A stretch of 64,000 nt of DNA from Bacteroidota bacterium. Its GTDB lineage: Bacteria > Bacteroidota > Ignavibacteria > Ignavibacteriales > Ignavibacteriaceae. Below are positions 26,116 to 35,326 of the stretch, one piece after another. Below the pieces are notes generated by a model. It searched no databases, was not told where the DNA came from, and saw only the letters and a list, made by a program, of their open reading frames with translations. The position numbers and the translations under genes are program-made. The stretch covers positions 124,001 through 188,000 of the forward strand of contig JACZTL010000002.1 in NCBI GenBank assembly GCA_022573715.1, in the 5' to 3' direction. Every line of letters begins with the position of its first letter. The first letter of the stretch is position 1.

Positions 26116-27451
26116 AGCTAAATGCACTCTCCATAATAGCAATACCCTCTTCCGCAATTTCTTCGCTTACAATTAAAGGTGGGTAAATCCTAATGTCAGG
26201 GTTGTAACCCATTACTATTAATCCTCTTTTTAAGCATTCGTGGAAGAACATTTCCGTATATTTTTTGTCAAGTTTTTCTATGGAATCTTTTTCTTTTACG
26301 AGTTCTAATCCTATCATTAAACCCTTGCCTCTTACTTCCCCTATGATAGTGAACTTATCTTTTAACTCGTTTAATTTTTTCATCATAAATTCACCGACCT
26401 TACGTGAATTTTCAACCAGTCCATCGTCAATAATAGATTTTAAAGTAATATAAGCAGCTGTTGATGCAAGAGGGTTTCCACCGTAGCTTGAAGAACTTCC
26501 GCTCGGGTTGCCGAAAGGTTTCGCAAAAATTATTTCATCTCTTGACATAACACCGGTTATCGGGAAACCGCCGCCGAATCCTTTACCAATAGTAATAATA
26601 TCAGGAATAATATCTTCGTGCTGTGTACCGAACATTTTACCCGTTCTTCCGAAGCCCGTTATTATTTCATCGCAAATAAGTAGAGCACCTATTTCTTCTG
26701 TTAATTTTTTTAATTCTTTCAAAAAGCCTGGTGCCGGTACAACATTACCAGCAGTACCTTGAATAGTTTCAACAATTATTGCGGCAATGTTATTTGTGGT
26801 TTCAAATCTTATTTTGTTTTTAATGAAATCAACACACGCAAAATTGCATTCAGGAAAAGTAGCGTTTAACGGACAATGTCTGCAATCAGCATAAGGTGTG
26901 TTGTAAATACCTGCGGGTAATGGTCCCAAACCTGCTTTGAAATTGTCACCTAAAAGTCCAAGCACACCCATAGTTTTTCCATGGAATCCGTTCCAGAAGC
27001 CGATGAACTCTGTTTTTTTTGTATATGATTTTGCCATTCTTAGAGCAGCCTCAACTGCTTCTGAACCGCCGCTGTAGAACTGGCTGCGTGTTAAATCGCC
27101 AAGGGCATTTTCTGCTAAAAGTTTTGTAAGTTTAACTCTGTTTTTTGTAGTAAAACTTCCCACATGAATGTTATCGATTTGTTCCTTCATATATTTATTA
27201 TATGCCGGGTGGTTGTAACCAAGACTTGCAACACCTACGCCTGCAAAAAAGTCAATATATCTGTTTCCGTCAACATCTTGTATAATACACCCTTCCCCTT
27301 TTTCAATAACGATCTTTGAACGTGTTGCTATTGTTTGAATTCCAGGTGCAATGTAGTTTTGTTCTTCGTTAAAATAATTCAGTGAATTAGGTCCCGGTAT
27401 TTCAGTAACAATTGAGGCAAATTTATTTGCCGTAATATTATTTGCTGACAT
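26096..27451 (-). CDS. Class III PLP-dependent aminotransferase
   Basis: A 451-residue class III aminotransferase: FFAGVGVASLGYNHP near residue 69, SGGSEAVEAALRMAK, WNGFHGKTMG, LICDEIITGFGRTG with the PLP Asp, and the PLP lysine in TIGKGFGGGFP near residue 289. A Cys cluster (CRHCPLNATFPECNFAC near residues 190-206) is unusual and may bind a metal. Its 5' end overlaps the ATP-grasp gene by 14 bp and its 3' end overlaps the next start. Substrate unknown; in context it could aminate a keto-inositol or another lipid head-group precursor. Confidence 0.88.
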   Translation of the reverse strand: MSANNITANKFASIVTEIPGPNSLNYFNEEQNYIAPGIQTIATRSKIVIEKGEGCIIQDVDGNRYIDFFAGVGVASLGYNHPAYNKYMKEQIDNIHVGSFTTKNRVKLTKLLAENALGDLTRSQFYSGGSEAVEAALRMAKSYTKKTEFIGFWNGFHGKTMGVLGLLGDNFKAGLGPLPAGIYNTPYADCRHCPLNATFPECNFACVDFIKNKIRFETTNNIAAIIVETIQGTAGNVVPAPGFLKELKKLTEEIGALLICDEIITGFGRTGKMFGTQHEDIIPDIITIGKGFGGGFPITGVMSRDEIIFAKPFGNPSGSSSSYGGNPLASTAAYITLKSIIDDGLVENSRKVGEFMMKKLNELKDKFTIIGEVRGKGLMIGLELVKEKDSIEKLDKKYTEMFFHECLKRGLIVMGYNPDIRIYPPLIVSEEIAEEGIAIMESAFSYVSDQL

Positions 27452-28262
27452 ATTTCTCCGCCATATTATAAATCAATTTTGCTATATACTTGCTGGCTTC
27501 ATCTCTAACCGGCGCAAAACTTGGCCAGTCATTCATATCAATTATAGATATATCTCCTTCTGAAGATATTATTGCATCACCGCCGTAAATAGATAGTCCA
27601 AGTATATCTGCTGACTTAGAAGCCAAATCATGTAATATTTTATTATCAAAATCAGTATGATATTTTCCGTTAAGATAATACCAGTTAAAAAAACCGCTGT
27701 TCTGTACAGCATAAAATTTAATAACGTCACCTTCCAAATGTTCCTGTAGGATAGCTTTTTTTATTCCTCTCCTGTAAAATTCTTTTAACACGTTATCTCT
27801 TTCTGCTTCACTGTAAACTATAGTAACATCCTCTCTGTGTACGGCGTGAACACCACCTCTTTTTACCCAAAATTTACTTGAATTAAATGTTGATAATTTG
27901 GTTTCACCTTCGCAAGGAATTTTTATGATAATACTTTTAGGAAAAGGTATACCATTTTCAGGAAGAAGAGTTACCATGTTAGTTCTGTAACAGTTGATAA
28001 CAGATTTTGGAGAGTTAATTATAAAAGCACCGTTGTTTTCAACTTCAAGAAGTTTTTCAATTGCTTCGGGTCCTTGAACCATTGAAAAAATTAATGGTTC
28101 ACTAAAGGAACTATTTAATACTTCTCTTTCTCCGTAAATGCTAACTTCAACACCTATTTTTTTTAATTCTTCTGCAGTAGCTCTAATAATTAACGAATCA
28201 TTTTCAACATGGTTCGGTGAATAATCCGCCTGTCTTGAAATACCGGCTAATTTAAAACTCAT
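27438..28262 (-). CDS. ATP-grasp domain protein (RimK- or inositol-phosphate-kinase-like)
   Basis: A 274-residue protein with an ATP-grasp layout: FWVKRGG (ATP lysine) around residue 131, ILQEHLEGDVIKFYAV around residue 170, and the metal-binding end GDISIIDMNDWPSFAP around residue 240. ATP-grasp enzymes ligate carboxylates to amines or thiols, and one branch phosphorylates inositol phosphates. Given the inositol setting, both a ligase adding an amino acid to an amino head group and an inositol-phosphate kinase are possible. It overlaps the aminotransferase gene by 14 bp. I cannot decide between these from sequence alone. Confidence 0.75.
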   Translation of the reverse strand: MSFKLAGISRQADYSPNHVENDSLIIRATAEELKKIGVEVSIYGEREVLNSSFSEPLIFSMVQGPEAIEKLLEVENNGAFIINSPKSVINCYRTNMVTLLPENGIPFPKSIIIKIPCEGETKLSTFNSSKFWVKRGGVHAVHREDVTIVYSEAERDNVLKEFYRRGIKKAILQEHLEGDVIKFYAVQNSGFFNWYYLNGKYHTDFDNKILHDLASKSADILGLSIYGGDAIISSEGDISIIDMNDWPSFAPVRDEASKYIAKLIYNMAEKYVSK

Positions 28263-28285
28263 TTTTTTCTGCTCCTTACAAAAAA

Positions 28286-29251
28286 TTAGAATACCGAAAA
28301 TTGCACATAATTTTCAGGATGCTCTTTTAAATCTTTTATAAGAGCATTTAAATCATGAATAAGAGAATTAAACTGCCTATACATTTTTGAATCGTTAAAT
28401 AATCCCCCAACCATAGTGCTATCACTTTTTTCTGTTTTAGACAAAAGCACATCAAATCTATTTGAAATTGAACTTATTTTATTAAAGAGAACATCACTCG
28501 AAAGTAGCTTACCCAAAGTACCTTTTCCATTCTTTAAGGAATCCGTTATTTCACTTAAGTTATTAGAAAGCAAAGAGAGGTTATCGTAAAGTGAGGAGTC
28601 ATAAGCTAATTTACCTATTGCACCTTTTTTATTTACAATAGCATTTGTTATAGATTCTAAATTACTAAGGACATTTTCAAAATTGTTCATAGCGGTTGTA
28701 TTATTGAGGAAACGCCCTAAGCTTCCTTTCCCTGTAACAATTTTATCAGTAATTGCATTTAAATTTTTCATGGTGCTTGCAATATCATCCAGGATAGGAT
28801 TCATTTTATCTGCAAAAGATTCAAAACTAAGAGTTGGTTTTACTTTTAAAAAGTCGTTATCCTCAAGGAGTTTTTCACCTTTCTGCCCCATAGAAATATC
28901 AACAGTCATATCTCCTAAAAGCCCAATTGTTTTAAGTATAGCGTACGACTTAACGGTTATCATATTTTTATATTTTTCAGGGATCTTTATTCCAACTACT
29001 ACACCATTTACATCATCTCTTTTTGAAAATTCAAATGAGTCAACGTTGCCGATTTTCATGCCTCCAAGAGAAACAATTGAACCGCTAGTTAGTCCCTGTA
29101 TATTGGAAAGAAAAATGTTTAACCTGTATGTTGATGTAAAGGCATTTCTTTCTGTTCCTACCAAAAAAAGAAAAATAAAAAGAACAACCAGTCCTAAGAA
29201 AACTGTAATTCCTACTTTTAAATTTCTTATTGTTAATTCTTTCTCATTCAT
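28286..29251 (-). CDS. mlaD: MlaD-family (MCE domain) lipid-transport protein
   Basis: A 321-residue protein with one N-terminal membrane anchor (VGITVFLGLVVLFIFLFLV, residues 13-31), an MCE domain (IQGLTSGSIVSLGGMKIGNVDSF, residues about 48-70) and a long helical C-terminus with repeated segments of the form K(G)xLGxLxxxxxxxxN. MCE proteins form hexameric rings that carry phospholipids between inner and outer membranes. It is encoded directly with MlaF- and MlaE-like genes, giving a full MlaFED-type transporter. The C-terminal region is longer than in E. coli MlaD (183 residues). Confidence 0.9.
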   Translation of the reverse strand: MNEKELTIRNLKVGITVFLGLVVLFIFLFLVGTERNAFTSTYRLNIFLSNIQGLTSGSIVSLGGMKIGNVDSFEFSKRDDVNGVVVGIKIPEKYKNMITVKSYAILKTIGLLGDMTVDISMGQKGEKLLEDNDFLKVKPTLSFESFADKMNPILDDIASTMKNLNAITDKIVTGKGSLGRFLNNTTAMNNFENVLSNLESITNAIVNKKGAIGKLAYDSSLYDNLSLLSNNLSEITDSLKNGKGTLGKLLSSDVLFNKISSISNRFDVLLSKTEKSDSTMVGGLFNDSKMYRQFNSLIHDLNALIKDLKEHPENYVQFSVF

Positions 29252-29264
29252 TTACGTGTTTGTA

Positions 29265-30026
29265 TTATTTATAAAATTTTTTATTTTTTAATAAAGCTGC
29301 ATCTTGATAAACTACATAGAAGAAATCTTTTACAAATTTATTTTCAGAACGCAGCATATCATAAACTGTTCCTGTTTCAACAACTGCACCTTCGTTTATA
29401 ACAGATAGTGTATCTCCAATTGATACTGCGTCATTTAAAATGTGTGTAACTGCAATAGATGTTGCCCCTCTCTCGCTTACTCTTTTAATTAAATCTAAGA
29501 TAGATTTTGCATTTATCGGATCTAACCCTGTTGTTGGTTCATCATAAAATATTATTTCAGGATCAAAAGATAACGCTCTTGCAATAGCTACTCTTTTTTT
29601 CATGCCTCCGCTAAGCTGATCTATACATATTTTTTCAGTACCCTCAAGATTAATAAACGATAAAATTTCTGAAACTTTTTCTTTTATCAAAGAACTATTT
29701 AAACCGCCGTGTTCTTTTAAAAAATAAGATACGTTTTCCTCAACAGTAAGTGAATCAAACAAGGCATTGCCCTGAAACACGATACCCATTTTCCTTCTTA
29801 GGGGTAACATTTCTAATTCACTTAGTTTGGAAATATCTTTATTACCTATAAAAACTCGTCCTGAATCAGGTTGCCATAAACCAACCATTATTTTTATAAT
29901 AGAACTTTTACCCGCACCGCTTGGTCCTAAAATAACTGCAATTTCTCCCTTCTTAATCGATAATGATATGTTATCAAGTATAACTTTGTCTTCAAAAGCA
30001 AGGCTAACATTTTCTAATCGTATCAT
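29265..30026 (-). CDS. mlaF: MlaF-like ABC transporter ATP-binding protein
   Basis: A 253-residue ATPase with Walker A GPSGAGKSS (residues about 35-43), Q-loop VFQGNALFDSLTV, signature LSGGMKKRVAIARAL, Walker B IIFYDEPTTGLDP and H-loop AVTHIL. It powers the lipid transporter formed with MlaE (4 bp upstream) and MlaD (13 bp downstream). The C-terminal extension after residue 225 is typical of MlaF. The direction of lipid movement is not given by the sequence. Confidence 0.92.
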   Translation of the reverse strand: MIRLENVSLAFEDKVILDNISLSIKKGEIAVILGPSGAGKSSIIKIMVGLWQPDSGRVFIGNKDISKLSELEMLPLRRKMGIVFQGNALFDSLTVEENVSYFLKEHGGLNSSLIKEKVSEILSFINLEGTEKICIDQLSGGMKKRVAIARALSFDPEIIFYDEPTTGLDPINAKSILDLIKRVSERGATSIAVTHILNDAVSIGDTLSVINEGAVVETGTVYDMLRSENKFVKDFFYVVYQDAALLKNKKFYK

Positions 30027-30030
30027 TTTG

Positions 30031-30798
30031 TTATAATAATTCCCAAACGACTTTTGTAAAAATCAAATCTAAAACTAAAACAATAAGCGAAGTAACAACA
30101 ACAGCATTGATAGTGTTTTTGCCCAATGCAGAAGTACCGCCCCTTGTCTGAAAACCATAGAAGCAGCTAATTGTTGCAATAAAAAATGCAAACAAAATTG
30201 GCTTTGCAAAACCAACGAATATATCTTTCATCAACAATGCAGAAACAGCCGAATGCCAGAAAAAAGATGTATCAACATGAAGAGAAAGTTTAGTAACAAC
30301 CATTCCGCATAATATTCCACTTATATCAGCAATAGCTGTAAGAGGAAGAAACATAACCATGGCAGCTATGGTTCTGGGCATTACAAGTTTAAGGACTGGA
30401 TTTGTTCCAAAAGCTCTTAAAGCATCTATCTGTTCGCTAATTTGCATTGCCCCTATTTCCGATGCATTTTTAGCTCCTGTTCTTGCTGCCAAGAGAAGCC
30501 CGGTAATTGTAGGACCAAGCTCTCTAACCATACCGAGAGAAACGGTTCTACCAACTAAATTTTTTGCACCGAAAAGGTCCAACTGATGACCTGTCTCAAG
30601 AGCTAAAATTATACCCATAAATGCACCCCCCAAAAGAACAAGTAAAAATGCCTGTGAACCTACAAGATACATTTCATTAATGGCATCTCTTTTGCATTTG
30701 TTAATGTGTTTAATAGACAGGAATAGTTCTCTCAACATAAAAGTGTATTCTTGCAAAACATATATTTTTTTCTTAAAGTTTATTATCAATGATGCCAT
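30031..30798 (-). CDS. mlaE: MlaE-like ABC transporter permease
   Basis: A 255-residue permease of the MlaE/YrbE family. After a short amphipathic start it has about five hydrophobic helices, with the family signature ALETGHQLDLFGAKNLVGRTVSLGMVRELGP spread over residues 65-95 and ARTGAKNASEIGAMQ following. It forms the membrane core of the MlaFED-type transporter. It begins directly (0 bp) after the nucleotidyltransferase stop and is followed after 4 bp by mlaF. Confidence 0.9.
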   Translation of the reverse strand: MASLIINFKKKIYVLQEYTFMLRELFLSIKHINKCKRDAINEMYLVGSQAFLLVLLGGAFMGIILALETGHQLDLFGAKNLVGRTVSLGMVRELGPTITGLLLAARTGAKNASEIGAMQISEQIDALRAFGTNPVLKLVMPRTIAAMVMFLPLTAIADISGILCGMVVTKLSLHVDTSFFWHSAVSALLMKDIFVGFAKPILFAFFIATISCFYGFQTRGGTSALGKNTINAVVVTSLIVLVLDLIFTKVVWELL

Positions 30799-31512
30799 TT
30801 AATTGCCTGCAACTGTTAAACTGTTTAAAAATTCTTCTGCTGCAGCCAAGTCTTTTAAATGATCTATATCAATTATTTTTGAAAAAGGATATGCTTTTAA
30901 TTGATAGTTTTTTATCAATAACTGTTTTAAAAAGTTTCTTAGTCTCATTACATTGTTGTTTATGATTTTTTCCATCACGGGAAAGATATCTGAATTAAAA
31001 AAATAAATTCCACCCGTTGCGTATTTATGGTTTGCTGCTTCATCGTAAAAACTTATTATTTTCATATCATCATTCACTTCAACGCAAAGAGGTTTTTCAT
31101 CATCTATAAAATCTGTAACGGCTAATATTCCATCAAAATTATTTTCATTTTTAGAATCATTCAAAAACATTTTAAATTCATCTTCATTAAAGATAGAATC
31201 AACCGTTGTTAAACAAAACGGTTTTCCTTTAAGGAAAGGTGATAGTGCAAAAAAACTGTGTAAAGAACTTGGAGTTGATTTAATTATAAAATTAAACGGG
31301 ACCGTAAATTTACGGTTATTAATATATTCGTAAACATCTCCCGATTCTTCGTTAACAATACAACTGATAGATTCAGCTCCGTTATTTTCGGCAAGAGTAA
31401 AAAGTCTTTCTATCAAAGGTATTCCGTTTATCTTTAGTAAAGGTTTACTAGCCCCTGCATTTTCTTTTTTTAACCTTGAACCTTCGCCTGCGGCAATAAT
31501 CCCAAAATTCAT
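30799..31512 (-). CDS. Sugar/inositol-phosphate nucleotidyltransferase-like protein
   Basis: A 237-residue NTP-transferase: IIAAGEGSRLKK (residues 5-16) is the nucleotide-binding loop, KPLLKINGIPLIER carries the conserved lysine and TTVDSIFNE replaces the usual metal-binding DxD-type turn. It would transfer CMP or another nucleotide to a phosphorylated alcohol. In Thermotoga and archaea a comparable enzyme makes CDP-inositol for a CDP-alcohol transferase; here the transferase is five genes on. It is the first gene of the leftward operon, so the promoter should lie in 31513-31720. Confidence 0.78.
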   Translation of the reverse strand: MNFGIIAAGEGSRLKKENAGASKPLLKINGIPLIERLFTLAENNGAESISCIVNEESGDVYEYINNRKFTVPFNFIIKSTPSSLHSFFALSPFLKGKPFCLTTVDSIFNEDEFKMFLNDSKNENNFDGILAVTDFIDDEKPLCVEVNDDMKIISFYDEAANHKYATGGIYFFNSDIFPVMEKIINNNVMRLRNFLKQLLIKNYQLKAYPFSKIIDIDHLKDLAAAEEFLNSLTVAGN

Positions 31513-32253
31513 TTATCGAACCTTGTTATGTGTTTTTATTTTTATTTAATTATATAATCTCTGTCTCTTTAATTTTAATTTATCACAACTAAAAAGGTGT
31601 AGTGTAATATTCTTTTAAAAAAGAACGGCTTCAAATTTATCAATCTTTTGAACAATTAAAAAGTCTTGTTATTGACAAACAAAAATTATATTTAAAATAT
31701 TACTTTTTATTTGTTAGCTCCGTCAGACTCCGTCGCCGAAACGAGTAACGGATTATTTCTTTATCTAAAAATAGTTGTGTTTGTATTTTTTATTCGGCAG
31801 TTAACGAATTATTTAACATCTTTACTGAAGTTCAACAACTTATTAAAATTTAATAGTTGGGGATTTTTTTATCGAATATTAGAAAAGGTGTTGACTTTAA
31901 ATTATTTTTTATTGAGTTTACAAAAGAATTTTTAATTAGGAAGGTAAAAAGGCGAATTTTTACAACTTTTCAGACAATTTAATTAAAATAACAATGTAGC
32001 AAATAACATAATATGTTATTTGCAGTGTATTTTTGTCTATTGCTAATAAAATTGTTTTAAATTTATTGCCTAATAACCCCTGACTATTTTCTATAAATTT
32101 TTATAAATAAAGAATAATAAGTTTTTTGTTTAAATATTTTGAGCAAAATAATTACCAACTTTTTATTGGATGTAATCTTACAGCTCAGATGCATTCAATT
32201 AATAAAGTAACTAATTACTATAATAATATATCACTAATAATAGGAGAGATAAT
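31513..32253. other. Divergent 741-bp intergenic region
   Basis: No convincing gene. It separates the leftward lipid operon from the rightward TonB receptor and must hold both promoters. A TTGACA (31672-31677) with TAAAAT 15 bp on is a weak promoter candidate. At 31716-31752 a GC-rich segment with a direct repeat CTCCGTC-AGA-CTCCGTC stands out from the AT-rich background and resembles dispersed palindromic repeats. The one open frame (31711-31935) has no ribosome site and no homology I recognise. Confidence 0.5.
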
Positions 32254-35200
32254 ATGAAACGAAAGATTACCATCCTGTTTTTCTTACTATTCTTGCCTAC
32301 ATTTGTTTTGGCAGGAACCGTGGGAAAAATTCAAGGTAAGGTTACAGATCTCCAAACAGGCGAAACATTGATTGGTGCCAACGTTTTAGTCGTTGGAACA
32401 TCATTTGGTGCTGCTACGGATGTAGACGGTGTTTTTACAATAAATAACTTAAATCCAGGTGTTTACACTATAAAAACATCATATTTAGGTTATAAAACTG
32501 TAACTATATCAAACATCCGTGTAAATGTTGATCTTACTACGGAGGTTGATTTTAATTTACCTGCCGAAGGTATTACAGTTGGAGAAGTTAATATTGTAGC
32601 AGTAAGACCTCTTATAAATAAGAGTAATACTAATGCTATAAGAAATATCTCAAGCGACGATATAGATGCCTTACCGGTTAGGGGTGTAACAGCCATTATT
32701 GGTTTTTCACCCGGTGTTATTCTTTTGAATAACGAAGTATACGTACGTGGTGGTCGTCAAGACGAAGTTGGATATTACTTAGAGGGAACTAACATTACCA
32801 ACCCTGTCTTCGGCGGTCGTACAGTAACTCTTGTTCAGGATGCTATTGAGGAAATCTCAGTACAGGCTGGCGGATTTACAGCTGAATTTGGCGGAGCAAA
32901 TGCAGGTATTATCCGTACCCAGTTAAAATCAGGTACTTCTGACTTTAGAGCTACTATTGAGTATATTACTGATAACTTATCTTTTAGAAGCAAGGCAGAC
33001 CGCTTTAACGGTGAAAAAACATTTAATACTTTTGGCTATGGTTACAATGAATTTATTGCAACCTTTAGCGGTCCCATTATTTCTAAAAAAGTTAAGTTCT
33101 TTGGATTGTTTAACTATAATTATATGTTAGACTCTGACCCGAGAAGTTTCCCGGGTATCAATTTAGGTGTTATTACCGATCCACTTTCATCTACACCTGA
33201 AACTAATTCAATTGATTTTTCATACCCTGCCGGTGCTACTTTGAAAAAATCAAGAGAAGCATACACAGGTACTGGTACTTTAACATTTGATTTCAATCCT
33301 TTGATTATTAGACTAACAGGTACTTGGACAAACACTGAATCATTTGGAGGTAATTCAGGTCATATATCAAGTTTGCTTAATATGGGTAGAAGAGGTATTA
33401 CAAATAGTGATAACGCAGCCTTCTCATTAAAATTAACTCATATTTTAAGTCCTACTACTTATTATGAAATAAGTGCAGGTTATACATTAAATAAATTTGT
33501 AAGTAGTGATGCATTATTGGGTGATAACTTTAGAGTATATGGCGATAGTGTTGCAAATGCTAACGTTGGAAAAGTATGGCAGAGAACAGCCCTTGACATT
33601 TCAACGGGCAGAGTAGGTCGTTATCAAAGACCTACCCAGTATGATATACTTGGTTTCAGATTTTTTGCTCCTAACGATATCATAGCCGGATTCGGTAAAA
33701 GAAAAAATGAAGATTTTAATTTTAATGCTTCATTCTCTACCGAAATTAACAAACAACATTCTATAAAAATAGGCGGCGAATTACAGTTGTTTACAATTCG
33801 TAACTATGGTGTAGCGGCTTCTTCCATCGCGGGAAGAATTAATTCTAATTCGCAATTACCTGTTGCAGAACAAAAAACTAAGGAACAATTATTTATTGGT
33901 CTTGGAACTAATAACTATGGCTATGACTTATTCGGTAATGAGTTTGATGGTGATGGTATTATGAAAGCCAAAAAACCTGTAATTGCAGGCGCATATATTC
34001 AGGATAAAATCACATACAAAAACATAATCTTAAACGTTGGTTTACGTTATGACTACATTGACATTGATAACTTCGCATTTGTAGACCCGTCAAGACCGGA
34101 ACTTACAATTGACAATAACGACGGTTCAGTTGATATCAATAATTTGCTTGAAACACCAACATTCAGTTCATTAAGCCCAAGATTAGGTTTCTCATTCCCT
34201 GTTACAGATAGAACAGTTTTCCACGCACAGTTCGGTAAATTTGTTCAGCAGACAAGATTGAGAGACGTTTACCAGGGATTATATGCAACCTCTGCTCAAT
34301 TAAGAGGTGGTTTCTTTATCGGTGCTCCTGTTGGTTTTAACGTAAGACCTACAAGAACTACTCAGTACGAAATCGGTTTTACACAGCAATTATCCGATTT
34401 TACTTCATTTGACATAACCGGTTATTATAAAGATATTCAGAACCAGGTTGTAATCGAATTACAGGAAACAGCATCCGGCTCACCATTCGGTGCTTATAAC
34501 ATTCTTACAAACGGTGACTTTGCTACAACTAAGGGTATTGAAATATCATTTAATATGAGAAGAGTTGAAAGAATTCAAATAAATGGTTCGGTATCATTCC
34601 AAAATGCTCAGGGTACCGGTTCTAATCCTAATTCACAAAACGGTATAGTTGGTGCGCCTCTTGATGGGTCTACTATATTCAAACCTCTTTATGTGTTCCC
34701 GTTAGACTTTAACAAAGCTGTTAATGGTAACTTTAACATTGACTATCGTTTCAGCAGTGACGAAGCATCACCTGTTCTTCAATCATTAGGATTGTCGGCA
34801 TTGATGACATTCGCAAGCGGTCACCCATATACTTTGGGTGTAGGTAAAGGAAACAGAACTGGCAGCTTAGAAGGCGACGCAAGATTTAGAAGACCTATTG
34901 AACCGTTAAATAATTCTACAACTCCCTGGACTTATCAAATAGATGTTCGTTTGGATAAAACAGTATCGTTATTTGATAAGTTAAAGGCGAATTTCTATAT
35001 ATTTGTAATTAACGTATTAGATACACGTAACGTTGAAAACGTTTTCTTAAGAACCGGTTCTGCTTTTGATGACGGTTTCTTATCTGACCCAACGTTAGGT
35101 GGTTCATTACACCCAACACAAAGACAAGATTATGAAAATATGTACAGAGCGATCAATCTTGATTATTATCAGGGATTCCAAAATGCAACTGGTGCTCTTG

Positions 35201-35280
35201 GAGGGGGTGTAGAAGCAGGAGGTGGTCATTTATTTGGACCTCCCCGTCAAATCAGAATAGGAGTTCGTTTAGAATACTAA
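32254..35280 (+). CDS. TonB-dependent receptor with carboxypeptidase-regulatory-like N-terminal domain
   Basis: A 1008-residue outer-membrane protein. Signal peptide about residues 1-20 (FFLLFLPTFVLAG), then a carboxypeptidase-regulatory-like beta domain (GKIQGKVTDLQTGETLIGANV, split around residues 24-44, to about 100), a plug domain (VRGGRQDEVGYYLEG near residue 163) and a long barrel ending in an aromatic GVRLEY. AGGAG lies 8 bp before ATG. It is followed by a T9SS cargo gene and a PorV-like gene in the same direction, an arrangement seen in Ignavibacteria for nutrient or surface systems. The ligand is unknown. Confidence 0.88.
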   Translation: MKRKITILFFLLFLPTFVLAGTVGKIQGKVTDLQTGETLIGANVLVVGTSFGAATDVDGVFTINNLNPGVYTIKTSYLGYKTVTISNIRVNVDLTTEVDFNLPAEGITVGEVNIVAVRPLINKSNTNAIRNISSDDIDALPVRGVTAIIGFSPGVILLNNEVYVRGGRQDEVGYYLEGTNITNPVFGGRTVTLVQDAIEEISVQAGGFTAEFGGANAGIIRTQLKSGTSDFRATIEYITDNLSFRSKADRFNGEKTFNTFGYGYNEFIATFSGPIISKKVKFFGLFNYNYMLDSDPRSFPGINLGVITDPLSSTPETNSIDFSYPAGATLKKSREAYTGTGTLTFDFNPLIIRLTGTWTNTESFGGNSGHISSLLNMGRRGITNSDNAAFSLKLTHILSPTTYYEISAGYTLNKFVSSDALLGDNFRVYGDSVANANVGKVWQRTALDISTGRVGRYQRPTQYDILGFRFFAPNDIIAGFGKRKNEDFNFNASFSTEINKQHSIKIGGELQLFTIRNYGVAASSIAGRINSNSQLPVAEQKTKEQLFIGLGTNNYGYDLFGNEFDGDGIMKAKKPVIAGAYIQDKITYKNIILNVGLRYDYIDIDNFAFVDPSRPELTIDNNDGSVDINNLLETPTFSSLSPRLGFSFPVTDRTVFHAQFGKFVQQTRLRDVYQGLYATSAQLRGGFFIGAPVGFNVRPTRTTQYEIGFTQQLSDFTSFDITGYYKDIQNQVVIELQETASGSPFGAYNILTNGDFATTKGIEISFNMRRVERIQINGSVSFQNAQGTGSNPNSQNGIVGAPLDGSTIFKPLYVFPLDFNKAVNGNFNIDYRFSSDEASPVLQSLGLSALMTFASGHPYTLGVGKGNRTGSLEGDARFRRPIEPLNNSTTPWTYQIDVRLDKTVSLFDKLKANFYIFVINVLDTRNVENVFLRTGSAFDDGFLSDPTLGGSLHPTQRQDYENMYRAINLDYYQGFQNATGALGGGVEAGGGHLFGPPRQIRIGVRLEY

Positions 35281-35326
35281 TATGAAATTTGACATCTTAT
35301 ATAAAACGAATAGGAGTTTAAACAAT

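Noticed and set aside
28683-29291. 202-codon rightward open frame opposite mlaD
   Set aside because: It lies fully antisense to a clear MCE-domain gene, has no ribosome site and no recognisable protein features; a shadow of AT-rich coding sequence.
31711-31935. 74-codon rightward frame in the large intergenic region
   Set aside because: No ribosome site, very hydrophobic/Phe-Leu-rich from AT-rich DNA, and it begins inside a GC-rich repeat-like patch.
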